Of a stretch of DNA of 54,448 nt, positions 8,939-20,337 are shown in pieces. A model generated the notes under the pieces. The model did not search any database. It worked only from the letters and a program-made list of their open reading frames with translations, and was not told the DNA's origin. The DNA is from Paenibacillus sp. JCM 18996. GTDB lineage: Bacteria > Bacillota > Bacilli > Paenibacillales > NBRC-103111. The position numbers and the translations under genes are program-made. The stretch lies in NCBI GenBank assembly GCA_001313085.1, contig BBFE01000025.1, forward strand, positions 1 to 54,448. The letters run 5' to 3'. Numbering within the stretch: the first letter of the stretch is position 1; every line of letters begins with the position of its first letter.

Positions 8939-9968
8939 TTATTGTTTATTCGCCTGAACGGAGCCCTGGAAATATTCTTCCAAAGTGACTCCTTTGGCTG
9001 CTATCTCTTTGGCCGTGTCGATGCGACATAACGAACGTGCCAAGGCTCATAGTTATAACCAGTGACAGATTCTTTCCCTTTAGGATAGCGGATGATGAAT
9101 CCGTAGGCAGGCGCGTGCTCCGCGAGCCAATTGGCCTCCGGGGTTTGTCCGAAGGACTCCTCAAGACCGAAATTGACGCTTGGGCTGGAGACGTCGATCG
9201 CGAGGCCGGTCTGATGTTCGCTGGTGCCGGGTTGGGCGCTGTACTGCAGCGCGTGCTGCTGTCCCTGAGTGCGTACATAGTTGTTGAACAGAGCCTTCTG
9301 CGTGGCATAGGACCGGTAAGCCGACACTCCGTACAGCTTCACTCCGTCCTTTTGGGCCGCGGCAAAAAGCTTTTCCAACGCTTTGGCGGCTTCTGCGCGC
9401 ATGAGCCGTTTCTCGCTTTTTTTCATTGAAGGAAAAAGGAATGCCCGGCTCCACCAGATCGGCAGGGCTATATCCTTCGGGCAGGGCCCGCTTCTTGTTG
9501 ACCACCACAAGCCGGTCGTCCGCGTTGGTCACTATATCGACCCCGTTAGATCCGGCGGTTACCGTATCTTTAAGAGAGGGCAGCACGGTGACCGGCACCT
9601 CTTTGGCGGCCCCCGCGTATTTTACCGTCACGACGGCCGAGCTGCCGGTTTTGGCCTCTGCCGGTACCTTAACGGTCCCGTCCGTTGAAACCTCCACAGC
9701 CGCCGGATTGCTCGAGCTGATCTGCGCTTCCGCGGCCTGCAGCTCCCGCCGGTGATTGGCCGCATCGACGGAATACACTTTGAGCGCCGATTTGGCTCCC
9801 GGAGCCAGGATCAGGGAGGAAGGCTCGGCCGCGATCGAAGCGGTGCCGCTGACGGTTGACGAAGGGGGGGACACTGGAGAGCCTCCCCCTGCGCCTGTAT
9901 TGCAGCCTGTAAGTGACAGGCAGATAAAGGACGACAAAAAATAGGGCGGAATACTTTTTTTTAATCAC
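8939..9968 (-). CDS. Lipoprotein with Ig-like domain and VanY-type D-alanyl-D-alanine carboxypeptidase domain
   Basis: Start GTG at 9968-9966 with GGAGG 7 bases upstream. With the frame restored at an A8 run beside the start (7 needed) the N-terminus is a lipoprotein signal with lipobox LTGC. Residues about 40-130 resemble a bacterial Ig-like (Big2) domain (SSNPAAVEVSTDGTVKV). The C-terminal peptidase M15B domain carries AYRSYATQ, SEHQTGLAIDV (zinc His and Asp) and EPWHVRYV (catalytic Glu/His). Further breaks are an A7 run near 9418-9424 (6 needed) and a lost G near 9030, after which the protein ends EEYFQGSVQ. Known: such enzymes trim stem peptides of peptidoglycan outside the membrane. Confidence 0.85.
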
Positions 9969-10152
9969 AATGAAACCTCCGAATGTTTGTTTGCATGATG
10001 GAATCTCTTCATTATAACAAAACGTCAGGGAATAATAAATTTTTTTCGAACCAGGAAGTATTCCCTTTTAATCGAAATTTGATACAATTATATACATATG
10101 GCCATTATGAAAACGCTTTAAAGTCCTGCGTGACCGAAAAGGAGCATTAAAC

Positions 10153-12079
10153 TTGAAAGGCATTTTGCAAAGGCATCGTTGGCTTCGCTTTGCTGTAACC
10201 GTTGTGCTGATTATAATCATGCTTCCTCTATCCCAGATCATTACCGTCCAAGGTGAAGCAGGCAACCCGAAATTCGTGATGCTCCGGCTGGAGGATATCG
10301 GGCCGGGGGGACAATACGACTCTTTGGAGAATGTGGGAAAACTGCGTACGGTATTGGAATATCTGAGCGAGCATGGCGTAGTTTACCACCTGGCGGTCGT
10401 TCCCAAATGGATCCACTTCACCGAACAAGGACAGCGGATGGAGCGCTCTCTGGATCAGCTGTCGGATCCTTATATCCGGTCCTTTAATAAGCTGCTGGCG
10501 CAAGCCGTACAATCCGGCGCTTCGCTCGGCCTGCACGGTGATACGCATCAGGCGGGCGACACGGTGAGGCAGGACGGGCACCATGAAACGGGGATAGGGA
10601 ACGAGTTCTACGTCCCCGATCTGGCTGAGACCTCCACTCCGGAATTTGCCGACCGAAGGATCAAGGAAGGCTGGGCATTATGGCCTCCGCCGGTTTGCAG
10701 CCGCGTTTTTTTTGGGAAGCGCCGCATTACCGTACGACAGCCGCCCAGGATAAAGTTTTCCGCAGCTATTTCGGAATGAATTACCAGGCCGATATGCAGG
10801 CAGGCCCGCAGCCCGAAGTGCGGTATATAACCCAGCAAAACAAAGGATTCGGCGCCCCCTCCTCCGGTGCGGTTTATGTGCCCACCCCTTTTTTCGTATA
10901 TTGCTTACAACAAGGACGAGAAGGCGATTTTCAAGCTGATTGATAATAAAAAAGAATAAAAAATTTGCCATCCTTCTTCTTTCATCCTTTTCTGGAATTC
11001 AAGCACCTGGTTCCCGTGCTTGACGGTCAAGGGGAACCAGTGATGCGGGACGGCCTGCCGGAATACAGATATGAGGGATCTAACCACAGCGTCCTGCAGA
11101 AGCTGATTTCCGGGCTGAAAGAAAGGGAATACAAATTCTATACGATACACGACTATGTGCCTTTCACGCCGGCCCATACGGTTCAAGTAGCGGCGGACAA
11201 AGACTTCAAGCTGCTGGCCGGCGACGTGACCGGAAACGGGCAGGCGGATCTTGTTGTTTGGGATGCCGCGTCGGGCAGCATTCGCGTCACGGAAGGCCAT
11301 TTTAAAGGGCCTCGCAACGAAACCCAGCCCGCGCCGTCAGTGTGGGCATCGGTACCCTACAAGCAGGGCTGCGCATTCGCATTGGCGGATTTGAACGGGG
11401 ACGGCCGCGCGGATCTGTTGATCGGCACTGCCGAAGGGGCGATTAACATTTATTTGTCCGATAAGGGGAAGTTTGTTTTCTATCGCTCCGTGAAAGTAAG
11501 CCAGTCCGGTTGGTCGGACCTCTTCGCGGTCCGAAAGCCTGGAGGAACATGGCTGATAGCCGGGCAATCCCTGGACCAGACCCAACTGCAGGGAGCCCTT
11601 ATCGGCATGGAGCAGGCGTCTGCTGTGCGGCCTTATCGTTTTAAATCCGCCGGGACGAGAAGCATCCAGCCCCGCCAAACGGACGATCCGGAGCGGCAGA
11701 CTTTGTTTGTTTCACAAAAAAAGGCCGCTCCAGCGGGATCGAGATGGACTATGAGGACAGCAGCCAGAAGTGGACGGTGAAGAAGGTTTCGCTGCCTATT
11801 CCAATTGAGGACGGCGACTTGATACTGGGCGATTTCAATGGAGACGGAAGAGAAGACGCATTCCGCTGGGATCCGGTCGAACTCAAAGGTAAGATATACT
11901 GCCGCAACGAATATGGAGAGTATAATCTGCTTTCCCGCTTCGGGCCGTGGGACTCGCCCGGCGGCGCATTGATTACAGCGGATTTTGACGGAAACGGAGA
12001 AATGGACATCGCCGCAGTCCATGTCCAGGAGAAAACGGTCAATATCGCTCTGTCGTTCCAAAGCAGAAAACAGCCTTAG
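10153..12079 (+). CDS. DUF2334 polysaccharide-deacetylase-like protein fused to FG-GAP repeats
   Basis: The likely start is TTG at 10153 with AAGGAG 8 bases before it. Seen: N-terminal signal/anchor (LRFAVTVVLIIIMLPLS), a DUF2334 domain with VMLRLEDIGPGG and LGLHGDTHQ (the Asp and His expected for a metal-dependent deacetylase fold), then at about residues 330-640 four calcium-binding FG-GAP/VCBS motifs: GDVTGNGQADLVV, ADLNGDGRADLLI, GDFNGDGREDAF and ADFDGNGEMDIAA. Breaks: a lost A near 10678, T6 near 10889 (5 needed), two A6 runs near 10945-10965 and an A7 run near 11717. Restored length is about 640 residues. Secreted or surface-tethered; the substrate is unknown. Confidence 0.75.
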
Positions 12080-12120
12080 GAAACGTCAAGCCGCAGGAGC
12101 CGAAACAGCCGTACAAGCCA

Positions 12121-12150
12121 AAAAAACCGCCGAAAGCACGGCGGTTTTTT
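12121..12150 (+). terminator. Rho-independent terminator (bidirectional)
   Basis: Stem AAAAAACCGCCG / CGGCGGTTTTTT with a 6-base loop. It lies between the end of the DUF2334 gene and the end of the convergent small membrane protein gene, and can serve both. Confidence 0.9.
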
Positions 12151-12165
12151 GAGCCGGTCCCTAGG

Positions 12166-12333
12166 TCAGACCGAAGATTTTCTGCCCATAAGAAGCATGA
12201 CTACGAACAGGATCAGGAATAAGAAGAACAGTACCTTGGCGATTCCTGCGGCTGCTGTGGCAACCCCGAAGAATCCGAAGAATCCGGCGATAATAGCGAC
12301 AATCAGGAATAAAAAAAATGCCCATCTTAACAT
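12166..12333 (-). CDS. DUF1328-like small membrane protein
   Basis: The start is the ATG at 12333-12331 ([12 protein letters not shown]), because GGAGG is placed 8 bases upstream; the upstream ATGs at 12345 and 12360 lack a site. The 55 residues form two membrane segments separated by GFFGFFG and AAAGIAKV, as in DUF1328/YtjA proteins. Known: these small stress-induced membrane proteins have no defined function. It follows the YflT-like gene by 60 bases on the same strand and may share its sigma-B promoter. Confidence 0.8.
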   Translation of the reverse strand: MLRWAFFLFLIVAIIAGFFGFFGVATAAAGIAKVLFFLFLILFVVMLLMGRKSSV

Positions 12334-12393
12334 GTGAATTCCTCCTTTTTTCATTTTCATCTCTAGATATATGGTGTGAAATGTTGTAAACGA

Positions 12394-12836
12394 TTATAAT
12401 GTGTTTCCGTCCTTGCCAGACATATACAGTCCGGCCGGCGGTACGACGACTTCGTCGCGCTCAGCGGTACGCTGGAGGCTCGGGCCTTCTCCGTCCGTGT
12501 AACGGTCAGACCAGGCGGTAATCAGGATTCTTCCCTTGTCCAATTCGCGTTCATATCTTTCCGCTTCCTCCTTGGACAAACCGAGCGACTCCAATTTGGC
12601 CTCAATTTATCGCCTTGGGAGCGGAACAAGTTGGCAAGAGCGGTCATAACGCCTTCTTGATTAATGCCGATCTCGCTGGCTTGCGTCAGCTTCACCAAAC
12701 CTTCGGTTTGTTCATTGTCATGGGCCAGAACATAAATCTCGTCATTGGCGTAGCCCTGCGTCTGGAAATAACGTATTTGCTTCAACGCTTCCTCTTCGGT
12801 TTTGGCCAATTTGATCCTTGCGTCCGTGTGTTCCAT
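12394..12836 (-). CDS. YflT-like general stress protein
   Basis: ATG at 12836 with GGAGGG 7 bases upstream. Seen: EALKQIRYFQTQGYANDEIYV and VLAHDNEQTEGLVKLT of the heat-induced YflT domain, then SKEEAERYERELDKGRILI at the C-terminal side. One lost base near 12607 (GGGCC to GGCC) splits the gene. Known: B. subtilis yflT belongs to the sigma-B general stress regulon. A sigma-B-like promoter lies at 12893-12919. Confidence 0.8.
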
Positions 12837-12892
12837 TGTTTATCCCTCCTTCATTGCATTGTTGACTTTCAAGTTGACTGGCTTGCCTATTC

Positions 12893-12919
12893 TTAACCTG
12901 CCCCTGGCGGCGGTGAAAC
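12893..12919 (-). promoter_or_regulatory. Probable sigma-B promoter for the YflT-like gene
   Basis: Minus strand GTTTCA (12919-12914), 15-base spacer, GGTTAA (12898-12893), about 55 bases before the start codon. The -10 is one base off the GGGTAA seen in the other copies. Confidence 0.55.
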
Positions 12920-12933
12920 AGCCGTGAAAAAAC

Positions 12934-12959
12934 GTTTCATAAAGCTGTAAAACGGGTAA
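12934..12959 (+). promoter_or_regulatory. Sigma-B promoter before the rsbY-rsbK-rsbM-like operon
   Basis: GTTTCA (12934-12939), 14-base spacer, GGGTAA (12954-12959). It fits the sigma-B pattern GTTT-N12-15-GGG and is identical in both hexamers to the promoters at 24968, 25614, 25658 and 26155. It implies positive feedback of SigB on its own activators. Confidence 0.8.
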
Positions 12960-13132
12960 TGTCATTTATTAATGGTTGCAAAAAAGGTTATAATTAATAA
13001 AATGAGTTCAGTATCGATTGAACCGGCTTTTTTTGCGGTGGGAGGAGGGTATCCGAAACTATCGCCGAAAGCTCTATATAAACCTTGCAACAAGCGTTTC
13101 TACTGCCAGTAGACAAAAGGAGCAAGCTTGCT

Positions 13133-14274
13133 ATGAATATCTTTATTGTGGATGACAATCCGGTCAATTTAATTGTGATAGAGAAAATATTGAAAAAAAC
13201 GCGGGGTATAAAAAAACCTGATGAAGGCATCGTCCGCGGTGGAAATGCTGCAGACGCTCGAAAGCGGGACTCCGTCCGGTCTCTCCGTCGATTTGATCCT
13301 GATGGATATGATGATGCCCGAAATCGACGGGATTGAAGCGACGAAGCGCATTCAACTGATGGACCAATTCAAGGACATTCCGATTATCATCATTACGGCC
13401 ATGGGCGACTCCATCAAGCTTGCGGAAGCGCTGGAAGCCGGTGCGATCGACTACGTAATGAAGCCGGTCAACAAAATCGAACTGATCGCCCGCATTCGCG
13501 TAGCCCTCCGGCTGAAATACGAGAAGGATTGGCACAAAGAGAACGAGCAAAGAATCCGCACTGAGCTTGAATTGGCAAAAAAAAGGTGCAGAGCAGCGTG
13601 CTAAGCTACCCATGCACACGGAGGCCATCGACATATCCGCCTCTTACAATCCTTCCTACGAGCTCGCCGGGGATTTGTACACCTGGTATAAGATAGATGA
13701 CCACCGATACGGGATCCTCCTGCTCGATATAATGGGACACGGTATTTCTTCGTCCCTCGTCTGTATGTTTATTTCTTCGGTGCTTCAGGATGTGATTACC
13801 CGCTATGTTTCTCCTGAACTTGTCATTGCCGAATTAAACCGATACATGAATCAGCTGAATAAGAACGGCACAAGCTTGAAGTATTATTTTACCGCAATCT
13901 ATCTGGTGATTGACACAGAGTCCAAAACCATCGATTATGTGAACGCAGGGCATCCTCCGGGCTTGCTTCTGGAAGAGGGCAAGCCTCCGGTCCGGCTTAA
14001 TCTGGGATCCTGCGCGGTCGGATTCTTCGACCAAATGGAAATACATCAGGGAACCCTTGATTACAACAAGGATTTTCGCCTGTTTCTGTACACGGACGGG
14101 CTGCTTGAGGCCATCGAGGTAGAGGGGGAAGAAAGCGAAGAGACTCTGCTGCGTTTTCTGCAGAGCATCGGCCCGGAACCGGACGTAGAGAAGATAATGG
14201 ACGAGCTGCTCCCCATCGAGATCCGACAGCAGCAGCAGGATGATATTTGCATGGTGCTCATAGGGGCAAAGTAA
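13133..14274 (+). CDS. rsbY: RsbY-like response regulator with PP2C phosphatase domain
   Basis: ATG at 13133 with AAAGGAG 12 bases upstream. Restored length about 378 residues. Residues 1-125 form a receiver domain: acidic pair in FIVDDNPVN, phospho-acceptor [14 protein letters not shown], Thr in IIIITAMGD and Lys in DYVMKPVNK. Residues 150-378 form a SpoIIE/PP2C phosphatase: ELAGDLYTWY, ILLLDIMGHGISSS, VNAGHPPGLLL, LFLYTDGLLEA and QDDICMVLI. Known: in B. cereus RsbY dephosphorylates RsbV when its receiver is phosphorylated by RsbK. Breaks: two A7 runs at 13194-13216 and an A8 run at 13577-13584 (6 needed). First gene of a probable four-gene operon behind a sigma-B promoter. The symbol is by domain order and context. 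Confidence 0.8.
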
Positions 14275-14301
14275 TCCGAGACAAAGGAGGGGAACTGCGG
14301 C

Positions 14302-17300
14302 ATGAAGATGTCAACAAAACTGTTTGTAGGTTTTGGACTGCTTCTGGTATTGATGCTGATTATGGCCAGCCTGGGCATAAATCAGCTCAGCAAGACAAAA
14401 AAAAGAGATGGAGCAGGATTACGTTATCCATTATCAGAAAGTCCGCGAAGCCGAACATGTGCAGAGCGACGTTATGAATATAGCAAAATATTTAGCGAAT
14501 TTACTGCTCGCGGATTCCCCCGACTCTGCGAATTCCGCGAAATCCGCGGACTTGATCAAGCAATCGCTTCAATCCCTGATTAATGGTATTAATGTGCTTG
14601 GCGAAAGCGGAACGGATAATACCGAAAGCCAGCTTATCCATATGATCAAGGCAAACGGGGACAAGTATTCGTCCTATGTGAATGATGCGGTCAATCTCTC
14701 TCTGGCAGGCAAGAAGGAAGAAGCAGGCCAGCTTCGCAGCCAGGAGGGCTTAAAGCTTCAGGATGAGCTGCTCGTCTCACTCGACCGTCTTAACAAATTC
14801 GAAGACAAGTCCATGACTAACGGAATAGAGAGCTTTAAAGTCAATAACAAGACGACTTTGATGATGACCGCCAGCTTGATGCTCATTTCCCTGTTGTTAG
14901 GTATAGCGGTCATGTTCTGGATCATGATGAGTCAAAGCAGAGCCTTAACACTCTTTCCAGCATGATCACCAGCTTTGAGAAAAAACGGATTCGACCGGAA
15001 CATCCGGATCCATACGAACTTGAAGGACGAGTACGGCGAGATCGCCCAGGTATTCAACCGGCTGGCCGACAGTCTGGAAGAATCGCTCAACAAAGAACGC
15101 ACCGCCAGCAAAATCAACGAAGAGCAGGCATGGATCAAAACCAACTTGAGCAATATTTATTTCCAGATCCAAGGGAAATATGATTTGACGGAGATTGCCA
15201 GGCTGTTTGTCGCGGAGACGGCATCCATGATCGGAGCCCACCATGGCGCATTCTACCTCGCGGAACAAGAAGGCAGAGAAAGGTATCTCGCCTTGGGCGC
15301 TTCATATGCCTTGGAGTCCGGTCGGGAGAACGAGGCTGCCCGGCGTTTCTCGTTCGGCGAGGGCTTGATCGGACAAGCCGCGGAGGACGGCCGGCGGATA
15401 ATGATTGACGATGTGCCGGGCAATTATATTAAAGTCCGCTCATCGTTTGGCGAAATCGAGCCTGCCAGCCTGTACATCCAGCCGATCCATTCCGAGGACC
15501 GGGTAGTCGGCGTGTTCGAATTCGCGTCTTTCAGGAAATTCACGCAGTGGAGATCGACCTTCTTGAGCAGTTGTCCGAAGTCATGGCCGTCATTATCAGT
15601 TCCGCCAAGTCCAGAACGAAAATTGAAGAGCTTTTGAAATCTTCCCAGGCTCTGACCGAAGAGCTGCAGACGAATTCCGAGGAGCTGCTTGCCCAACAGG
15701 AGGAGCTCCGCGCGTCCAACGAAAAAACTGGAAGAACAGACCGAGGCGCTAAGGGCTTCGGAGGAGCTGCTGCAGCGGCAGCAGGAGGAGCTCGAGCACA
15801 GCAACGGAGAGCTGCTGGAAAAAAACCAGGCTGCTGGAGCACCAGGTTAAGGAAACGGAAGCAATCAACGAACAGATGCTTCAGGCCAAAACTTCTTTGG
15901 AAAAGCAGGCAGTCGATCTCGCTTTGTCTTCCAAATACAAGTCGGAGTTCCTTGCCAATATGTCGCATGAATTAAGGACGCCTCTGAACAGTATGCTCAT
16001 TCTCTCCCAAATGCTCCACGAGAACAAGGAAGGCAATTTAACGGAGAAGCAGGTTGAGTATGCCCAAACCATTCATGCCTCGGGCAACGACTTATTAAGG
16101 TTGATTGACGATGTGCTGGATTTGTCGAAAGTGGAAGCCGGCCGGATGGCTGTGAATAAGGAGTTTGTCCTCGTTAAAGATATAACCGATGTGATGAAGA
16201 GGGCTTTTGCCCCGGTGGCGAAGCAGAATAAGGTTGATTTCGAAGTTATCGTCGATGAAAATCTGCCGGAAACGGTGTACACGGACAATATGAGAATTCA
16301 GCAGATTCTCAAAAAAAATCTTCTGTCCAACGCCTTTAAGTTCACACATTCCGGAAGCGTCAGATTACACGTTTATCACATAAAAGTGCCGGACAAAGGA
16401 ATCGCTTTTGCCGTGAAAGATACAGGAATCGGCGTGCCGGCGTCCAAACAAAGGATGATCTTCGAGGCGTTTCAGCAGGCGGACGGCACCACGAGCCGGA
16501 TCTATGGAGGAACCGGCTTGGGATTGTCCATATCCAAGGAGCTGGCGGAGCTGCTTGGTGGAACCATAGTGCTGAAAAGCGAAGAAGGCAAAGGAAGCAC
16601 CTTCACCTTGATCCTGCCGGAGAGCCATGTGGATATGATGTCCATAGTGCAGGATGAAGTCGCGGCCGCGGAAGAATCGACGCTTTCCATGCGCAGCCCC
16701 GAGCCGGGCCTCAAGCTTTCGATTCTTCCAAAGCAGGAACATGCACAGCAGCCGGCAGCCCCGCAAATCGAAGACGACAGAGATAAGCTTGAGGCCAATG
16801 ACAAGGTCGTTCTTATTATCGAAGACGATGTCCACTTCGCCAAGGTCGTGTTGGATATGGCCCGAACCAAAGGCTTCAAGGGAGTCGTAGCGCTGGAAGG
16901 CGGCACCGGAATGCAGATGGTAAGGGAATACAAGCCGGACGCGATTATTCTGGACATTCAATTGCCAGTCGTTGACGGCTGGTCCATTCTCGTTCATCTG
17001 AAGAACGATGCTTCCACACGCCACATTCCTGTGCATGTCATATCTGTCATGGATGAGATTCAGCAGGGCTTGTCGCTGGGAGCGATCGCTTACCTGCAGA
17101 AGCCGCTGAGCCGGGACAGCCTGGAGCAGGTGTTCTCCCAATTGGAATCTTTCATGAACAAGAAGCTGAAAAAAGCTGCTCATCCTGCAGGACGACCCGA
17201 ATCAGATGAGCGCTTTGGTGGAGCTGATCAGCCACGACGATGTGAAGATTATCACGGTGTCGGAAAAGGAACAAGCCCTGTCCGAACTGGAGAAGCAGCA

Positions 17301-17977
17301 ATATGATTGCATGGTGATCGATTACAGCCTCGGCAATTCCTCGACGTTCGAACTGCTTGACGCGATCCACTCTCATAGGCGGTTACACCGGTTGCCGGTC
17401 ATTATTTACACTGGAAAAGACCTGCATCAGAGGGAGAGGCTCCGTCTAAAGAAATATGCCGAGTCCATCATTATTAAAGATGTGAAATCGCCGGAACGGC
17501 TGCTTGACGAGACCGTATTGTTCCTCCACCGAGTGGAAGAAGCGCTGCCTGACGAGAAAAAAAGCAAATTCTCGAACAGCTGCGGAACAAGGAAACGATT
17601 TTTTGCCGGGAAGAAAGCGTTGATTGTTGACGACGATATCCGTAACGTGTTCGCTCTTTCTCATCTGCTCGAAGGCTACGATATGGAAGTTCGGTTTGCT
17701 GAAACCGGACGCCAGGCGTTGGACGCTTTAAACGAGGAGCCTCGTGTCGATATTATTTTAATGGACATGATGATGCCTGAGATGGATGGCTATGAGGCGA
17801 TGCGCGAGATCAGGGACAAGCCTCAATTGGAAAAAAGTGCCGATTATCGCGCTGACAGCCAAAGCGATGAAGGACGACCGTGATAAATGCATTTCCGCAG
17901 GCGCCTCCGACTATATCACGAAGCCTATCAATAACGAGCAGCTGCTTTCTCTGATGAGGGTATGGCTGTTTAAATAA
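14302..17977 (+). CDS. rsbK: RsbK-like hybrid sensor histidine kinase with three receiver domains
   Basis: AAAGGAGG lies 9-10 bases before the ATG. Restored length about 1,220 residues. Order: TM1 (8-28), CHASE3-like extracytoplasmic four-helix region (30-185), TM2 (186-208), HAMP (209-262), GAF (about 285-430), a Glu-rich coiled coil (440-530), HisKA with [15 protein letters not shown], HATPase with [17 protein letters not shown] and [12 protein letters not shown], then three receivers with acceptors [18 protein letters not shown] and IILMDMMMP, each with its conserved Lys. Known: RsbK of B. cereus is a CHASE3-GAF-hybrid kinase that activates RsbY and is methylated by RsbM. Frame breaks at A7 (14399), T/GTC near 14931, near 15540, A6 runs near 15725 and 15824, A6/A7 near 17165 and 17562, and A6 near 17833. 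An A8 run adds one Lys to [10 protein letters not shown] at 16311. It begins 28 bases after rsbY. Confidence 0.8.
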
Positions 17978-18044
17978 ATTCGCTTAAGCTGTTTGTGGAT
18001 CAGGAAATTCGGGTCATAATCAGTGAGCAGGAAGGAGGATGGGG

Positions 18045-18915
18045 GTGAAGCAAAGCGTGATGTCGATCCTGGACCGGAATTTTAGCGATCAGGTTTTTAA
18101 CGAGAAGGAACGGATAGAGATCTGGCTTCTGCTTGAAGGAGTCTACCGTGTGTACGGGTATGATTTTCGGAATTACGCCTATCCATCCATTCGCCGAAGA
18201 ATTCTTCACCGGGTCCAAGCGGAGAAACTGCCGACCGTCTCGGCGCTGCAAGCCAAGGTGCTGCATGACAGGAACTGTCTGGACCGCCTGATGTCGGATC
18301 TCGTCATTCATGTGACCGATTTATTCCGCGATCCGAGTTTTTTTTCAAGCCTTCCGCCTGTTGGTCGTGCCCTTGCTGCGAGATTATACGAACATCAGGA
18401 TATGGCATGCCGGCTGTTCGACGGGGGAAGAGGCATACTCCATGGCCATACTTCTTCATGAGGAAGGTTTATACGACAAGACGACGATATATGCGACAGA
18501 TATCAATGAGGAAGTACTTCATATCGCCGAACTCGGCACCTACCCGCTGAAGAATATGAAGAACTACACACGAAATTACTTGCTAGCCGGAGGGAACGAC
18601 TCTTTTTCCAAGTATTACAGCGCATCCTACGAATCGGCTTCCTTTCACCCGTTCCTGAAGAAGAATATCGTGTTCGCCCAGCACAACCTGGTGACGGACC
18701 GGTCTTTTAACGAATTCCATGCGATTCTCTGCCGCAATGTTATGATCTACTTCGATTTGGAGCTTCAGAACCGCGTGCATGAGCTGTTCTATGACAGCTT
18801 GTCCGACTCGGGGATTCTGGCGCTCGGCAGCAAAGAGTCGATTAACTTTTCCAGCAGGGCCTCATGTTATGAGATCCTTGACAACAAGGAGAAGATATAT
18901 CGTAAAATGAAGTAA
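18045..18915 (+). CDS. rsbM: RsbM-like CheR-type protein methyltransferase
   Basis: The start is probably GTG 18045: GGAGG sits 6 bases before it but directly abuts the ATG at 18039. About 290 residues. Seen: an N-terminal helical domain (VYGYDFRNYAYPSIRRRI), SAM-binding motif WHAGCSTGEEAYSMA, TIYATDINEEVL, and the CheR signature LCRNVMIYFD. Known: CheR enzymes methylate glutamates of chemoreceptors; in B. cereus the homologue RsbM methylates RsbK and damps the sigma-B response. Its place directly after an RsbK-like kinase, with no chemotaxis genes in the operon, supports that role. One break: T8 near 18338-18345 where 7 are needed. Confidence 0.8.
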
Positions 18916-18947
18916 GAGGTAAGTCAGAGAGAGAATAGGAGAAATAT

Positions 18948-20134
18948 ATGACTTGGGACGATCCGATAAATATTTTACTCGTAGACGACCAGATGGAAAA
19001 CTTGCTTGCTCTTGAAGCGGTTCTGTCGGACCAGGACTATCGGCTGGTCAAAGCTCAATCCGGGGAAGAAGCGCTTCGCTGCCTGCTCAAGGATGATTTT
19101 GCGGTGATCGTACTGGATATACAGATGCCCGGCATGGATGGCTTTGAGACGGCCAAATGGATCAAGTCGAGAGAAAAATCGAGATCAATCCCCATCATCT
19201 TCATTACCGCGGCGGCGCACGAGAAGGAGCATTCATTCACGGCTTACTCCGTCGGCGCGATAGATTATATGGTGAAGCCTTTCGTGCCGGAAATACTAAG
19301 GTCCAAAATCGAAGGCTTCGTCAGTATGTACCTGGTGCAGAAAAAGCTGCAGCTCCAGACGCACCTGCTTAATCAGCGCAGTCTCGAGCTTATGCAGGCC
19401 AAAGAGGCCGCTGAGACGGCTTCAAGGGTGAAGTCTGAATTTCTCGCGGTGATCAGCCATGAAATCCGCACGCCCCTGAACGGGGTGATGGCTATGGCCG
19501 ACCTGCTGCTGGAAACCGAGCTGAACGAGGAACAAAAGGATTACGCGGAGACGATACACAAGAGCGGCGCGGCTTTGCTGTTTATTCTTAATAATATCCT
19601 GGACCTGACCAAAATCGAATCGGGCAAAATGGAGCTGGCCAAAGAACCGTTCGACCTGCGCTCCTGTTTGGAGGAGACGGTGCATATGTTTCAGGTGGAG
19701 AGCCGCAAAAGGTCCGTTGAGATTGAATATGATCTCGATCCCTCTCTGCCTGCCGTACTTCTGGGCGATGAAGCGAGGCTTCGTCAGATTTTCATCAATC
19801 TGATCGGCAACGCGCTTAAATTCACGGAGAGCGGCGGCGTGTATATCACTTCAACCAAGCTGGGGGAAGCCGACGGGAGCGTATCCATCGAGTTTAAAGT
19901 GAGGGACACGGGGATCGGAATACCCAAGGATAAGCAGGCTCAGCTGTTCAAGCCTTTTACGCAGGTGGATTCGTCCATGACCCGCAAATACGGCGGTACG
20001 GGGCTTGGGCTGGCGATATGCAAAAAAATCTGGTTGAGCTGATGAATGGTTCGATTTCCGTCGATTCTTTGGAACAGCAAGGCACGACATTTACTTTTAA
20101 GGTGGAAGTGTCCTGCTTGAATGAGGATTGCTGA
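18948..20134 (+). CDS. Receiver-histidine kinase (REC-HisKA-HATPase), cytoplasmic
   Basis: ATG with AGGAG 6-7 bases upstream, 33 bases after rsbM. Residues 1-125 are a receiver ([14 protein letters not shown], acceptor [27 protein letters not shown]). Then a short coiled coil, HisKA with [15 protein letters not shown], and HATPase with [20 protein letters not shown] and [12 protein letters not shown], ending near NEDC. There is no membrane segment and no separate sensor domain. An A7 run near 20023-20029 cuts the last 40 residues off in the given frame; with 5 bases it continues NLVELMNGS. Inferred: a fourth member of the sigma-B signalling operon, probably taking part in a phosphorelay with the RsbK-like kinase or giving a second input to RsbY. 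Confidence 0.8.
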
Positions 20135-20194
20135 CTTAAACGTTTAACTTTTACAGTCTGGAAAGTAAAGCGCACTGGTTTGGATTTGACCAAA

Positions 20195-20229
20195 GAAAAC
20201 CGTAAGGATGATTATTCCTGCGGTTTTTT
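20195..20229 (+). terminator. Rho-independent terminator of the signalling operon
   Basis: Stem AAAACCGTAAGGA / TCCTGCGGTTTT with one mismatch, followed by a T8 run. Confidence 0.85.
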
Positions 20230-20337
20230 TTGTGTGCTTTTTTTGGGAAATTCTATGAAAGCTCTATATTTTTTGTTTGAACTGAAAGCAGGACGTTTAA
20301 AGATATAGTATGACGCTTTGAAAGGGGATATTTGGGA

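Noticed and set aside
16365..17183. Long antisense frame within the RsbK-like kinase
   Set aside because: The opposite strand encodes clear HATPase and receiver domains; the antisense product resembles nothing.
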